From Burkholderia sp. MS389 (GTDB lineage: Bacteria; Pseudomonadota; Gammaproteobacteria; Burkholderiales; Burkholderiaceae): 64,000 nt of DNA. The stretch spans positions 2,914,001 to 2,978,000 of the forward strand of contig NZ_CP045994.1 of the NCBI RefSeq assembly GCF_016899425.1. The letters run 5' to 3'. The stretch's first letter is position 1, and every line of letters begins with the position of its first letter. Below, piece after piece: positions 18,910 through 28,056 of this stretch. The position numbers and the translations under genes were made by a program. Under the pieces are notes generated by a model. It saw nothing but the letters and a program-made list of their open reading frames with translations, made no database searches and was not told where the DNA came from.

Positions 18910-19571
18910 GCGCCGGCCTTCCCGCGCCGTTCGCGCTGTGGGCGGCCGTGCTCGCGAGCGGCGTCTATCACGGGCTCAACCCGGCGATGGGCTGGCCGCT
19001 CGCGGTGTCGAACGCGCTGATGACGCGCCGCGGTCGCGCCCTCGTCGCGGCGCTCGGCTATCTCGCGGTCGGTCATGCGCTGGCCGTCTTCGCGGTGATG
19101 CTGCCGTTCGGGCTGCTCGCGGCGCTGCTCGCGTGGCAGTCGGCGATCCGGATCGGCGCGAGCGCGCTGGTGATCGGCTTCGGCGCGGTGCTGCTGATCC
19201 GGCGCCGGCATCCGCGGGCGCTCGCGCGGATTCCGCCGGCGCGGCTCGGCCTGTGGTCGTTCGCGGTCGCGCTCGCGCACGGCGCGGGGCTGATGCTCGT
19301 GCCGATCTACCTCGGTCTGTGCGGGCTGGATCGCGATGCCGGCCACCGCGCGGCGGCAACGCTCGTCGATGCGCATCTCGGGATGGCGCTCGTCGTCGCG
19401 GCCGTGCATGCGGCCGCGATGATCGCCGCCGGCGGCGGGCTCGCGTGGCTCGTGTACCGCTATCTCGGGCTGAAGTTCGTGTCGCGCAGCTGGTTCAATC
19501 TCGATACGGTGTGGGCGTCGAGCCTGATCGTCACGGGGGCGTTGTCGCTCGGGCTGGCGGCGGCGCGATAG
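18906..19571 (+). CDS. Predicted inner-membrane protein, coupled to the SBP56 gene
   Basis: This protein of about 221 residues has six or so hydrophobic helices. It starts at a TTG (18906) that overlaps the upstream TGA (TTGA). No in-frame ATG or GTG lies further up, so translational coupling with a TTG start is the simplest reading. A conserved-looking VYHGLNPAMGWPLAVSNAL lies near residue 20, with the His and Asn-Pro reminiscent of the first helix of UreH/NicO-type metal transporters. That is a loose resemblance only. The genomic link suggests a job tied to the SBP56 protein, perhaps metal supply or transport of its substrate or product. Confidence 0.75.
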   Translation: MSAGLPAPFALWAAVLASGVYHGLNPAMGWPLAVSNALMTRRGRALVAALGYLAVGHALAVFAVMLPFGLLAALLAWQSAIRIGASALVIGFGAVLLIRRRHPRALARIPPARLGLWSFAVALAHGAGLMLVPIYLGLCGLDRDAGHRAAATLVDAHLGMALVVAAVHAAAMIAAGGGLAWLVYRYLGLKFVSRSWFNLDTVWASSLIVTGALSLGLAAAR

Positions 19572-19734
19572 CGCGGGTAGCGATCGCTCGCTGGCGCAAC
19601 GACATGCCGCGCGGCATCGCCGCGCCGTTAAAAACGGGACAGAACCGCGCTGCCGGTCGCGCGCCGCAGTGTTCGCTACGTCACCCTGCCGTCGCGATGC
19701 GCCGCCCGACCGGGCCCGCCGGCCCCGATTCCGC

Positions 19735-19740
19735 TAAAAT
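19735..19740 (+). promoter_or_regulatory. Candidate -10 element (TAAAAT) for the flavin reductase gene
   Basis: TAAAAT, framed by the GC-rich context gc...cggg typical of Burkholderia promoters, lies about 110 bp upstream of the ATG at 19851. The rest of the 279-bp gap (19572-19850) shows nothing recognisable. Confidence 0.4.
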
Positions 19741-19850
19741 CGGGCCATGCGCACCCCTTCCCAATCGACCGCCTTGTCGTCTTTCGTCCGCCGCACCCGT
19801 CACGCCCGTGTCGTGTCGCGCCCGCCCGTCCCGTTCCGGATGGCTGCCCG

Positions 19851-20360
19851 ATGAGCCAGGCCAATCCGCCGGATTTCGACGCGGCCGCGTTCCGGCAAGC
19901 GCTCGGCCAGTTCGCGACGGGCGTGACGGTGATCACGACGCGCGCGCCGTCCGGCCAACTGATCGGCATCACCGCCAGTTCGTTCAATTCCGTTTCGCTC
20001 GATCCGCCGCTCGTGCTGTGGAGCCTCGCGCACAAATCGGCGTCGACGCCCGTGTTCCGCGGCAACAGCCACTACGTGGTGAACGTGCTCGCGGCGTCGC
20101 AGCTCGACCTGTGCAAGCGCTTTTCGACCTACAAGGGCGACCGCTTCGAAGGGATCGCGCATGCGGCCGGCAACTCCGGGATGCCCGTGCTCGACGGCGC
20201 GCTCGCGTGGTTCGAATGCCACAACCGCAGCCGCTACGACGAAGGCGACCACGTGATCTTCGTCGGCGAAGTGGAACGCTGCGGCGTGCGCGCGGTATCG
20301 GACACGGCGCCGCCGCTCGTGTTCCACGGCGGCGGCTTCCACGGCCTCACACCGCTTTGA
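19851..20360 (+). CDS. Flavin reductase-like domain protein (FMN-binding split barrel)
   Basis: This 169-residue flavin reductase family protein (PF01613) has family segments ALGQFATGVTVITTR, GITASSFNSVSLDPPLVLWSL and FHGLTPL, plus GDHVIFVGEVERC. Such proteins reduce FMN or FAD with NAD(P)H, often for a partner monooxygenase. No partner oxygenase is adjacent, so the physiological role is open. Its 3' end overlaps the convergent kynR gene by 14 bp. Confidence 0.88.
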   Translation: MSQANPPDFDAAAFRQALGQFATGVTVITTRAPSGQLIGITASSFNSVSLDPPLVLWSLAHKSASTPVFRGNSHYVVNVLAASQLDLCKRFSTYKGDRFEGIAHAAGNSGMPVLDGALAWFECHNRSRYDEGDHVIFVGEVERCGVRAVSDTAPPLVFHGGGFHGLTPL

Positions 20361-20847
20361 TCGCCCCCGTGCGCGCCAGCCCGACCGGCGCGCCCGCTTC
20401 GTCCTTCAGCGTCTGCAGCACGATGTTCGAACGGATGTCCATCACGCCCGGCGCCTTGTACAGGCGGTTCAGCACGAAATCCGAATAGTGCTTGAGGTTG
20501 TGCGCGAGCACGCGCAGCAAATAGTGGCTCTCGCCCGTCACGACGAACGCGCCGACCACCTCCGGCCATTCGCGCAGCGCTTCCGCGAAGCGCTCGTGCC
20601 ATTGATTTTCTTCGTTGCGCATCGACACCTGCACGAACGCCTCGAGCTCGAAGCCGAGCTTCTCGCGGCTCAGGCACGCGCGATAGTGCTCGATCACGCC
20701 CTGCTCCTCGAGCAGGCGCATGCGGCGCAGGCAGGCGGATGGCGAAAGCGAGATGCGTTCGGCCAGGTCGAGATTGCTGATTCTGCCCTCCTCCTGCAAT
20801 ACCGCCAGAATCCGGCAGTCGGTGGCATCGAGCGTGATCGCGTGCAT
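20347..20847 (-). CDS. kynR: Lrp/AsnC-family regulator of the kynurenine pathway (KynR)
   Basis: This 166-residue Lrp/AsnC protein has an N-terminal winged helix (LDATDCRILAVLQEEGRISN, then LAERISLSPSACLRRMRLLE at about residues 5-45) and a C-terminal RAM/AsnC ligand domain (VTGESHYLLRVLAHNLKHYSD split around 98-118). It is divergent from kynBUA. In Pseudomonas and Burkholderia this arrangement marks KynR, which activates the kyn operon in response to kynurenine. The assignment rests on family and location. Confidence 0.9.
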   Translation of the reverse strand: MHAITLDATDCRILAVLQEEGRISNLDLAERISLSPSACLRRMRLLEEQGVIEHYRACLSREKLGFELEAFVQVSMRNEENQWHERFAEALREWPEVVGAFVVTGESHYLLRVLAHNLKHYSDFVLNRLYKAPGVMDIRSNIVLQTLKDEAGAPVGLARTGAIKAV

Positions 20848-20885
20848 TTTTGGTCCCCGTTTTCCCTCTGAGTCGAATTATCTGC

Positions 20886-20900
20886 CAATCCGGCGGATTG
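20886..20900. promoter_or_regulatory. Candidate KynR operator (15-bp palindrome)
   Basis: CAATCCG-G-CGGATTG is a perfect 7-bp-arm palindrome centred at 20893, 45 bp from the kynR start and 84 bp from kynB. Lrp/AsnC sites are usually about 15-bp dyads of this type. A second short dyad (CGAAGC at 20948-20953, GCTTCG at 20964-20969) lies in the kynB leader. Confidence 0.5.
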
Positions 20901-20976
20901 TCCATGTTTATTTCGCAAGCACTTTCTGCGAGCGTCCACCTATCATTCGAAGCATCGATTCACGCTTCGTCATGCC

Positions 20977-21618
20977 ATGGACACACTCTGGGACATTTCG
21001 CCGCCGGTCAGCCCCGCCACGCCCGTGTGGCCGGGCGATACGCCGGTTTCCGTCGAACGCGTATGGCGGATGGAGGCCGGCTCGCCGGTCAACGTCGCGC
21101 GGCTGACGCTGTCGCCGCACACGGGCGCGCACTGCGACGCGCCGCTGCACTACGACGCCGACGGCGCGCCGATCGGCGCGGTGCCGCTCGACACCTATCT
21201 CGGCCCGTGCCGCGTGATCCATTGCATCGGCGCATCGCCCGTCGTGCGGCCGGCCGATGTGGAAGCCGCGCTCGACGGCGTGCCGCCGCGCGTGCTGTTG
21301 CGCACTTATGCGCGCGCCGCGGTCGAGCAGTGGGACAGCAACTTCTGCGCGGTCGCGCCCGACACCGTCGACCTGCTCGCCGCGCACGGCGTGAAGCTGA
21401 TCGGCATCGATACGCCGTCGCTCGATCCCCAGGAATCGAAGACGATGGATGCGCATCACCGCGTACGCGCGCACCGGATGGCGATCCTCGAAGGGATCGT
21501 GCTCGACGACGTGCCGACCGGCGACTACGAACTGATCGCGCTGCCGCTGAAATTCGCGACGCTCGACGCGAGCCCCGTGCGCGCGGTGCTGCGCGCGCTG
21601 CCCGCGCAGGCTTCCTGA
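20977..21618 (+). CDS. kynB: Kynurenine formamidase KynB
   Basis: This 213-residue cyclase-fold metalloenzyme hydrolyses N-formylkynurenine to kynurenine. The metal-binding motif [16 protein letters not shown] supplies His48, His52, Asp54 and His58, and [18 protein letters not shown] lies near residue 150. The length fits bacterial KynB. It is the first gene of kynB-kynU-kynA, 24 bp upstream of kynU. Confidence 0.96.
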   Translation: MDTLWDISPPVSPATPVWPGDTPVSVERVWRMEAGSPVNVARLTLSPHTGAHCDAPLHYDADGAPIGAVPLDTYLGPCRVIHCIGASPVVRPADVEAALDGVPPRVLLRTYARAAVEQWDSNFCAVAPDTVDLLAAHGVKLIGIDTPSLDPQESKTMDAHHRVRAHRMAILEGIVLDDVPTGDYELIALPLKFATLDASPVRAVLRALPAQAS

Positions 21619-21642
21619 CTACCCGACCTACGACCTCACATC

Positions 21643-22899
21643 ATGATGATCAAGACCCGTGAAGATGCGCTCGCGCTCGACCGCGACGACCCGCTGGCCC
21701 CGCTGCGCGACCAGTTCTCGCTGCCCGACGGCGTGATCTACCTCGACGGCAACTCGCTCGGCGCGCAGCCGCGCGCGTCGGCCGCCCGCGCGCAGCAGGT
21801 GATCGGCGCCGAATGGGGCGCAGGCCTGATCCGCAGCTGGAACACGGCCGGCTGGTTCGCGCTGCCGCGCCGCCTCGGCGACAAGCTCGCGACGCTGATC
21901 GGCGGCGCGCCCGGCGAGACGGTCGTCACCGACACCATCTCGATCAACCTGTTCAAGCTGCTGTCCGCGATGCTGCGCCACCAGGCCGAGCGCGCGCCCG
22001 AGCGTCGCGTGATCGTGTCGGAGCGCTCGAACTTCCCGACCGACCTGTATATCGCGCAAGGGTTGATCGAGCAGCTCGGCGGCAACTACGAACTGCGCCT
22101 GATCGACGATCCGGCCGACCTGCCCGGCGCGCTCGGCGCGGACACGGCCGTCGCGATGATCACGCACGTGAACTACCGCACCGGCTACATGCACGACATG
22201 CCGGCCGTCACGCAACTGGTGCACGATGCGGGCGCGCTGATGTTGTGGGATCTCGCGCACTCGGCCGGCGCGGTGCCGGTCGATCTGAACGGCGCGCGCG
22301 CGGACGGCGCGGTCGGCTGCACGTACAAGTACCTGAACGGCGGCCCCGGCTCGCCCGCATTCGTGTGGGTGCCGCAGCGTCACCTCGCGCATTTCTCGCA
22401 GCCGCTGTCGGGCTGGTGGGGCCACCGCGCGCCGTTCGCGATGCAGCCGGGCTTCGCGCCCGATCCGGGCATCGCGCGCTTCCTGTGCGGCACGCAGCCG
22501 ATCGTGTCGATGTCGATGGTCGAATGCGGGCTCGACGTGTTCCTGCAGACCGACATGCAGACGATCCGCCGCAAGTCGCTCGCGCTGACCGACGCGTTCA
22601 TCGCGCTCGTCGAGGAACGCTGCGCGGGCCTGTCGCTGAAGCTCGTCACGCCGCGCGCGCATCACCAGCGCGGCTCGCAGGCGAGCTTCGAGCATCCGCA
22701 CGGCTACGAAGTGATGCAGGCGCTGATCGCGCGCGGCGTGATCGGCGACTACCGCGAGCCGTACGTGCTGCGCTTCGGCTTCACGCCGCTCTATACGCGC
22801 TTCGCCGACGTATGGGATGCGGTCGAGACGCTGCGCGACATCCTCGCCACCGACGCGTGGAAGGCGCCCGAGTTCGCCGAACGCGGCGCGGTGACCTGA
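21643..22899 (+). CDS. kynU: Kynureninase KynU
   Basis: This 418-residue PLP enzyme cleaves kynurenine to anthranilate and alanine. It shows [12 protein letters not shown] at the N-terminus, the [15 protein letters not shown] aspartate region and the PLP lysine in [18 protein letters not shown] (about residue 228). Two adjacent ATGs at 21643 and 21646 are possible starts. It is the middle gene of the kyn operon. Confidence 0.96.
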   Translation: MMIKTREDALALDRDDPLAPLRDQFSLPDGVIYLDGNSLGAQPRASAARAQQVIGAEWGAGLIRSWNTAGWFALPRRLGDKLATLIGGAPGETVVTDTISINLFKLLSAMLRHQAERAPERRVIVSERSNFPTDLYIAQGLIEQLGGNYELRLIDDPADLPGALGADTAVAMITHVNYRTGYMHDMPAVTQLVHDAGALMLWDLAHSAGAVPVDLNGARADGAVGCTYKYLNGGPGSPAFVWVPQRHLAHFSQPLSGWWGHRAPFAMQPGFAPDPGIARFLCGTQPIVSMSMVECGLDVFLQTDMQTIRRKSLALTDAFIALVEERCAGLSLKLVTPRAHHQRGSQASFEHPHGYEVMQALIARGVIGDYREPYVLRFGFTPLYTRFADVWDAVETLRDILATDAWKAPEFAERGAVT

Positions 22900-22974
22900 G
22901 CGGTATTGCGTGGCGCGCCGCCGCCGCATGCGCAGCGCGCGCCACGCGTTCGTCATTCAAATCTGGAGAAAGTC

Positions 22975-23925
22975 GTGAATTCTGGTCACATGCAGCCGCC
23001 CGGCGGCGACGCGCCGGCAGGCTGCCCGTTCTCGGGCACACGCGCCGCACAACCGGCGCAAGCCGCGCACGAGGCCCCGCACGTGCCGGGCGAGGCCAAC
23101 GCTCAAGCCGGCTGGCACGACGCGCAGCTCGATTTCTCGAAGTCGATGAGCTATGGCGACTACCTGTCGCTGAATTCGATCCTCGACGCGCAGCATCCGC
23201 TGTCGCCCGATCACAACGAGATGCTGTTCATCATCCAGCATCAGACGAGCGAACTGTGGATGAAGCTCGCGCTGTTCGAGCTGCGCGGCGCGCTCGACGC
23301 GGTGCGCACCGACGCGCTGCCGCCCGCGTTCAAGATGCTCGCGCGCGTGTCGCGCATCCTCGAGCAACTGGTCCAGGCGTGGAACGTGCTGTCGACGATG
23401 ACGCCGTCCGAGTATTCGGCGATGCGGCCGTATCTCGGCCAGTCGTCGGGCTTCCAGTCGTACCAGTATCGGCAGCTCGAATTCCTGCTCGGCAACAAGA
23501 ACGCGCAGATGCTGCAGCCGCATGCGCACCGGGCCGACATCCTCGAACAGGTGCGCGCGACGCTCGAAGCGCCGTCGTTCTACGACGAGGTCGTGCGCCT
23601 GCTCGCGCGGCGCGGGTTCCCGATCGCGCCCGAGCGGCTCGAGCGCGACTGGACCCAGCCGATGCGGCACGACGAGACGGTCGAGGCCGCGTGGCTCGAG
23701 GTCTACCGTCATCCGCAGCAGCACTGGGAACTGTACGAGATGGCCGAGGAACTCGTCGATCTCGAGGATGCGTTCCGCCAGTGGCGCTTCCGTCACGTGA
23801 CGACGGTCGAACGCATCATCGGCTTCAAGCAGGGCACCGGCGGCACGAGCGGTGCGCCGTATCTGCGCAAGATGCTCGACGTCGTACTGTTCCCCGAGCT
23901 CTGGCACGTGCGCACCACGCTGTAA
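22975..23925 (+). CDS. kynA: Tryptophan 2,3-dioxygenase KynA
   Basis: This haem dioxygenase of about 316 residues opens the tryptophan ring to N-formylkynurenine. Signatures include [38 protein letters not shown] (distal-site region), the [19 protein letters not shown] segment and the C-terminal [17 protein letters not shown]. The GTG at 22975 is favoured because TCTGGAG (22962-22968) is ideally spaced to it. An ATG at 22990 is the alternative. Although enzymatically first in the pathway, it is the last gene of the operon. Confidence 0.95.
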   Translation: MNSGHMQPPGGDAPAGCPFSGTRAAQPAQAAHEAPHVPGEANAQAGWHDAQLDFSKSMSYGDYLSLNSILDAQHPLSPDHNEMLFIIQHQTSELWMKLALFELRGALDAVRTDALPPAFKMLARVSRILEQLVQAWNVLSTMTPSEYSAMRPYLGQSSGFQSYQYRQLEFLLGNKNAQMLQPHAHRADILEQVRATLEAPSFYDEVVRLLARRGFPIAPERLERDWTQPMRHDETVEAAWLEVYRHPQQHWELYEMAEELVDLEDAFRQWRFRHVTTVERIIGFKQGTGGTSGAPYLRKMLDVVLFPELWHVRTTL

Positions 23926-23939
23926 CGCACGCGATGCGT

Positions 23940-23962
23940 CCGCACGTCACGACGACGTGCGG
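23940..23962. terminator. Candidate hairpin between kynA and the MFS gene
   Basis: A 9-bp perfect stem, CCGCACGTC and GACGTGCGG around a 5-nt loop, overlaps the 3' end of the convergent MFS gene. No U-tract is present, so it may be a weak or Rho-assisted stop for either transcript. Confidence 0.4.
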
Positions 23963-25353
23963 GCGAGTTCGTCCCCTTCGCGCGGCTGCGTTTGCGCGCG
24001 CGACAGCCGCGGAATGTGCCGCCGCACCGCGAGCAGCGCAACGCACACCGCGCCCATCGCAACGGCCAGCATCGTCAGGTACGCGCCCGCGCCGCCCGCC
24101 GTGATCACGAGCGCGCCCGCGAACGCGCTGAGAATCGCGCCGAGCCGGCCGAACGCGAGCGCGCTCGCGGTCCCCGTCGCGCGCACGGCCGTCGGGTAGA
24201 TGTACGCGCACAGCGCATACATCGTCGACTGCACCGCATTGACGAACAGCCCGTGCAGGCCGAGCCCGACGATCAGCCAGTTCGTGTGGCGGCTCGCGTC
24301 GACGCCCATCAGCCACACCGCGCTCGCGGCGCCCCCGATGCTGCACAGCGCGAGCGGCCAGCGCGACCCCGCGTGCGCGATCGCCCACGCGCACAACAGC
24401 GCGCCGATCACGCCGCCGAGGTTGTACGCGGTGAGTCCCGAGCCCGCAACCGACACGCTCAACCCGCTCGCCGCGAGCATCGTCGGCAGCCAGCTGAATG
24501 CCGCATACACGGCGAGCAGGCACATGAAGAACGCGCACCACAGCGCGACCGTGTCGCGCGCCTGCCCGCTCGCGAACAGCGCGCCGAAGCCGCCGCGGCC
24601 GCCCGGCGCGCGGGCGTCCTTCGCATCGGTGAACACGGTGCCCGGCGCGACCGGCCGCTGCATCCGCGCGAGCAGCGCGCCGAGTTCCGGCCAGCGCGCG
24701 GGGCGCCGCGCCAGATAGCGCGGCGATTCGGGCAACGCGCGCACGAGCACGAAGCCGAGCACGAGCGGCAACGCGCCGCCCGCGAAGAACAGCCCGCGCC
24801 AGCCGTAGCGCGGCAGCACCTCGTGCGCGAACAGGCCGGCCAGCATCCCGCCGAGCGGCACGCAGACGATCGTCGCGGTCACCATCATCGTGCGACGCCG
24901 CGCGGGCGTGTATTCGGCCGTCATCGTCGTGGCCGTCGGCAGCGCGCCGCCGATCCCGAGCCCCGCGCAAAAGCGCAGGATCGCGATCGTCGCGACGTCG
25001 GGCGCGAACCCGATCGCGCAGGTCGCGATGCCGAACAGGAACACGCTGCCGATCACGGCCTGGCGGCGGCCGAAGCGGTCCGCGACGATCCCCGCGCACG
25101 CGCTGCCGATCCCCATCCCGACCAGCCCCGCCGCGACGGCCGGCGCGAACGCGCCGCGCGTGACGCCCCATTCGCGGATCAGCACCGGAATCGCGAAACC
25201 GATCAACTGGCCGTCGAAACCGTCGAGCACGATCGCGAGCGCGGCGAGCAGCACCACGCCGCGCTGCATCGGCGTGAACGGCCCGTCGTCGAGCGTCGTG
25301 CCGATGTCGACCGAGGGCGGCCGCCGTTCATTCAGTGCGTCGGGCGTGCTCAT
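23947..25353 (-). CDS. MFS transporter, aromatic acid:H+ symporter (AAHS)-like
   Basis: This 468-residue twelve-helix major facilitator carries the MFS loop motif ADRFGRRQAVIGS after helix 2. DGFDGQLIGFAIPVL in helix 1 fits the aromatic-acid symporter group (PcaK/BenK), whose first helix carries a DGxD motif. It lies downstream, in the same direction, of the benzoylformate decarboxylase cluster, so an aromatic or 2-oxo acid is the likely substrate (inference). The start at 25353 has a GGAGG site and overlaps the stop of a 27-codon ORF by 4 bp. Confidence 0.87.
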   Translation of the reverse strand: MSTPDALNERRPPSVDIGTTLDDGPFTPMQRGVVLLAALAIVLDGFDGQLIGFAIPVLIREWGVTRGAFAPAVAAGLVGMGIGSACAGIVADRFGRRQAVIGSVFLFGIATCAIGFAPDVATIAILRFCAGLGIGGALPTATTMTAEYTPARRRTMMVTATIVCVPLGGMLAGLFAHEVLPRYGWRGLFFAGGALPLVLGFVLVRALPESPRYLARRPARWPELGALLARMQRPVAPGTVFTDAKDARAPGGRGGFGALFASGQARDTVALWCAFFMCLLAVYAAFSWLPTMLAASGLSVSVAGSGLTAYNLGGVIGALLCAWAIAHAGSRWPLALCSIGGAASAVWLMGVDASRHTNWLIVGLGLHGLFVNAVQSTMYALCAYIYPTAVRATGTASALAFGRLGAILSAFAGALVITAGGAGAYLTMLAVAMGAVCVALLAVRRHIPRLSRAQTQPREGDELARTSS

Positions 25354-25433
25354 GCGGCCTCCGATGCACCGCGCGTCGGCGGCAAGAGGCGCGAACGGCG
25401 CGCGGCAAGACAACGGTATTCGATGGTTTTCAT
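25350..25433 (-). CDS. 27-residue ORF translationally coupled to the MFS gene
   Basis: An ATG at 25433 stands 5 nt after a strong AGGAG site and opens a frame of 27 codons (starting MKTIEYRC). Its TGA overlaps the MFS start codon (ATGA, 25350-25353), and the MFS ribosome binding site lies inside its last codons. The product is basic and has no visible domain. It could be a leader peptide that feeds ribosomes to the transporter, or a small functional protein. The evidence is only the signal arrangement. Confidence 0.5.
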   Translation of the reverse strand: MKTIEYRCLAARRSRLLPPTRGASEAA

Positions 25434-25616
25434 GGCGTCTCCTGTTGTCCGGGCTGGCGCGCGCACGCGTGCCCGGATCTCATGCTGTGCAGCAGTCGAC
25501 CGGCGCTCATCGATCGGCACCGGTGTCTCGTCCCATCCTTCAAGATCCAGCGCCGTTGCTTCGCGCGCACGGCATCCGTATCGTCATGCGGCGCCAGCCG
25601 GCCGCCGGCCTGTTGC

Positions 25617-26561
25617 TCAGTTCGTCCGCGCGTCGATCAACCGGACCAGCGCGAGCAGCGTCTCCGCATGCGGCACCGCGACGCCGGTTTCGCGTGCGGC
25701 CGCGACGACCTTGCCGCTGATCGCATCGATTTCGGTGCGGCGCCCCGCGAGCACGTCCTGCAGCATCGACGGGCGATGGCCGAGATGGTCGCGGATCGCA
25801 TGCTCGACGTTGCGCGCGATGCGCTCGCCATCGACCGCGATGCCCTTCGCGCGCGCGACGGCGGCCGTCTCCGCCGCGATCGCGAGCGCGAGCCGCGGCC
25901 CGTCGTGATGATGGCCGAGCTGGTCGACGGTGCAGCCCGTCGCCGCGCACAGCGTGTTGAGCGCCGCGTTGAACGCGACCTTCTCCCAGATCGCGGCCCA
26001 TACGTCGGCGTCGAGCGTGCACGCGAGCCCCGCGCGCGACAGCGCGTCGGCCACCGCCGCCGTGAACGGGCGCGCCGCGCCGTCGGCCGTCATCATGCGG
26101 ATCGTGCCTGCGCCGTGCGAGCGCACGTGCGCGGGCCCGGCCGCATCGGCCGGCCACGTCGTCACGCCGACCAGGATGCGCTCCAGCGGCACGAACGCAT
26201 TCAGCGTCTCGACGTTGCCGAGCCCGTTCTGCAGCGTCAGCACGAACGTGTCCGACGTCAGCAGCGCGCGCACGCCATCGAGCGCCGCGCGCGTGTGCAG
26301 CGATTTCGTGAAGACGATCAGCAGGTCGAACGGTGTGTCGGGCGCGCCGGCCGCGGCCGCATTCGCGGCTTCCGGTCGCACGGCCTGCAGCGTGCGAATG
26401 CGCCGTTCGCCGCGATCGTCGTCGATGCGCAGCCCGTCGCGGCGGATTGCATCGAGATGCGCATCGTTCACGTCGATCAGCGTGACGGCTTCGCCGCTTT
26501 CGGCGAGCCGCCCGCCGAACAGCGAGCCCATCGCGCCCGCTCCCAGAATCGCGATTCTCAT
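25617..26561 (-). CDS. 2-dehydropantoate 2-reductase family (KPR/PanE-like) oxidoreductase
   Basis: This 314-residue two-domain NADP-dependent reductase starts with MRIAILGAGAMGSLFGGRL (Rossmann site). KPR segments follow: VFTKSLHTRAAL, LTLQNGLGNVETL and the catalytic-lysine region IWEKVAFNAALNTLCAATG (about residue 180). It may make pantoate. However, its place 14 bp after the aldehyde dehydrogenase in a benzoylformate cluster suggests a side role on another 2-oxo acid, so I do not assign panE. About 180 bp with no visible gene separate it from the MFS unit. Confidence 0.85.
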   Translation of the reverse strand: MRIAILGAGAMGSLFGGRLAESGEAVTLIDVNDAHLDAIRRDGLRIDDDRGERRIRTLQAVRPEAANAAAAGAPDTPFDLLIVFTKSLHTRAALDGVRALLTSDTFVLTLQNGLGNVETLNAFVPLERILVGVTTWPADAAGPAHVRSHGAGTIRMMTADGAARPFTAAVADALSRAGLACTLDADVWAAIWEKVAFNAALNTLCAATGCTVDQLGHHHDGPRLALAIAAETAAVARAKGIAVDGERIARNVEHAIRDHLGHRPSMLQDVLAGRRTEIDAISGKVVAAARETGVAVPHAETLLALVRLIDARTN

Positions 26562-26575
26562 CGTCGGCCGCCTCG

Positions 26576-28027
26576 TCAGAATGGGTAGTGGCGCGGGGCC
26601 GTCTGCACGGTGATCCAGCGCAGGTCGGTGAACGCGGCGATGCCGGCGTTGCCGCCGAAGTGGCCGAAGCCGCTGTCCTTCACGCCGCCGAACGGCATCT
26701 GCGCCTCGTCGTGCACGGTCGGGCCGTTCACGTGACAGAGGCCCGATTCGATGCGCGCCGCGACGCGCAGCGCCCGCGCGACGTCGCGGCTGAACACGGC
26801 CGACGCCAGCCCGAACGCGTTGTCGTTCGCGCAGCGGATCGCGGCCTCCTCGCCGTCGACGCGCACGATGCCCTTCACCGGGCCGAACGATTCTTCCGCA
26901 TAGACGCGCATCGCCGGCGTCACGTGGTCGAGCAGCGTCGCCGGAAACAGCGTGCTGTCCGCCTTGCCGCCGCACCGCAGCGTCGCGCCGTGCGCGAGCG
27001 CATCGTCGATCAGCGCGTTGCAGCGCTCGACGGCCTTGGTGTCAATCAGCGAACCAAGGACGACCGGCCCGTGGCGCGGGTCGCCGAGCGGCAGCGACGC
27101 GGCCTTGGCGGCGAGCTTCGCGACGAACGCATCGGCGATCGACGCGTCGACGACGATGCGCTCGGTCGACATGCAGATCTGCCCGGAATTCGCGAACGCG
27201 CCGAATGCGGCCGCGGCGACCGCCGCGTCGAGGTCGGCATCGTCGAGCACGACGAACGGCGCCTTGCCGCCGAGCTCCAGCACCGCCGGCTTCAGATGGC
27301 GCGCGCACGCTTCGGCGACGATCCGCCCGACCCGCGTCGAGCCGGTGAAATTCACGCGGCGCACGGCCGGGTGCGCGATCAGCGCGTCGACGACGGCGCC
27401 CGCATCGTCGGGCGCGTTCGTCACGAAGTTGACGACGCCCGGCGGCAGCCCGGCCTCCTGCAGCGCCTCGACGACCAGCCCGTGCGTGACGGGGCACAGC
27501 TCCGAGCCTTTCAGCACGATCGTGTTGCCGCACGCGAGCGGCAGCGCGAGCGCGCGCGTCGCAAGGATCACCGGGGCATTCCACGGCGCGATGCCGAGTA
27601 CGACGCCGGCCGGTTGCCGCACGCCCATCGCGAGCGAGCCCGGCACGTCGGACGGGATCAACTCGCCGCCGACCTGCGTGGTCAGCGACGCGGCCTCGAC
27701 GAGCCCGCTCGCCGCGAGCTGCACGTTGAAGCCGGCCCACAGCGCGGATGCGCCCGTTTCAGCCGCCATCGCGGCGACGAACTGCTCTTGCTTCGCTTCG
27801 AGCGCGGCGGCCGCCTTCAGCAGCAAGGCGCGCCGCGCGCCGGGGCCGCGCGAGGCCCAGCCGGGAAACGCACGGGCAGCCGCATCGGCCGCCGCGCGCG
27901 CATCGTCGACGGTGCCTGCGGGCGCGGCCGACGCGATGTCGCCGTCGAGCGGGTTGCGGCGCACGAAGGTCGCGCCGCTGGACGAGTGGCGGCGTTCGCC
28001 GCCGATCAGCATCGCTACGGTTTGCAT
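26576..28027 (-). CDS. NAD(P)-dependent aldehyde dehydrogenase, benzaldehyde/vanillin type
   Basis: This 483-residue ALDH has the oxyanion Asn150 (APWNAPV), general base Glu251 (LELGGKAP) and nucleophile Cys285 (NSGQICMSTER). The C-terminal GPTVHDEAQMPFGGVKDSGFGHFGG is the pattern of vanillin, salicylaldehyde and benzaldehyde dehydrogenases. It lies 29 bp downstream of the benzoylformate decarboxylase gene, so the expected reaction is benzaldehyde to benzoate. The substrate is inferred from the neighbours. Confidence 0.88.
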   Translation of the reverse strand: MQTVAMLIGGERRHSSSGATFVRRNPLDGDIASAAPAGTVDDARAAADAAARAFPGWASRGPGARRALLLKAAAALEAKQEQFVAAMAAETGASALWAGFNVQLAASGLVEAASLTTQVGGELIPSDVPGSLAMGVRQPAGVVLGIAPWNAPVILATRALALPLACGNTIVLKGSELCPVTHGLVVEALQEAGLPPGVVNFVTNAPDDAGAVVDALIAHPAVRRVNFTGSTRVGRIVAEACARHLKPAVLELGGKAPFVVLDDADLDAAVAAAAFGAFANSGQICMSTERIVVDASIADAFVAKLAAKAASLPLGDPRHGPVVLGSLIDTKAVERCNALIDDALAHGATLRCGGKADSTLFPATLLDHVTPAMRVYAEESFGPVKGIVRVDGEEAAIRCANDNAFGLASAVFSRDVARALRVAARIESGLCHVNGPTVHDEAQMPFGGVKDSGFGHFGGNAGIAAFTDLRWITVQTAPRHYPF

Positions 28028-28056
28028 GGAATCTCCGGAAAGACGCGCGCGGCGCG

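Noticed and set aside
25617..26561. Firm panE assignment
   Set aside because: KPR folds are shared by several reductases and the neighbours point to aromatic 2-oxo acid metabolism.
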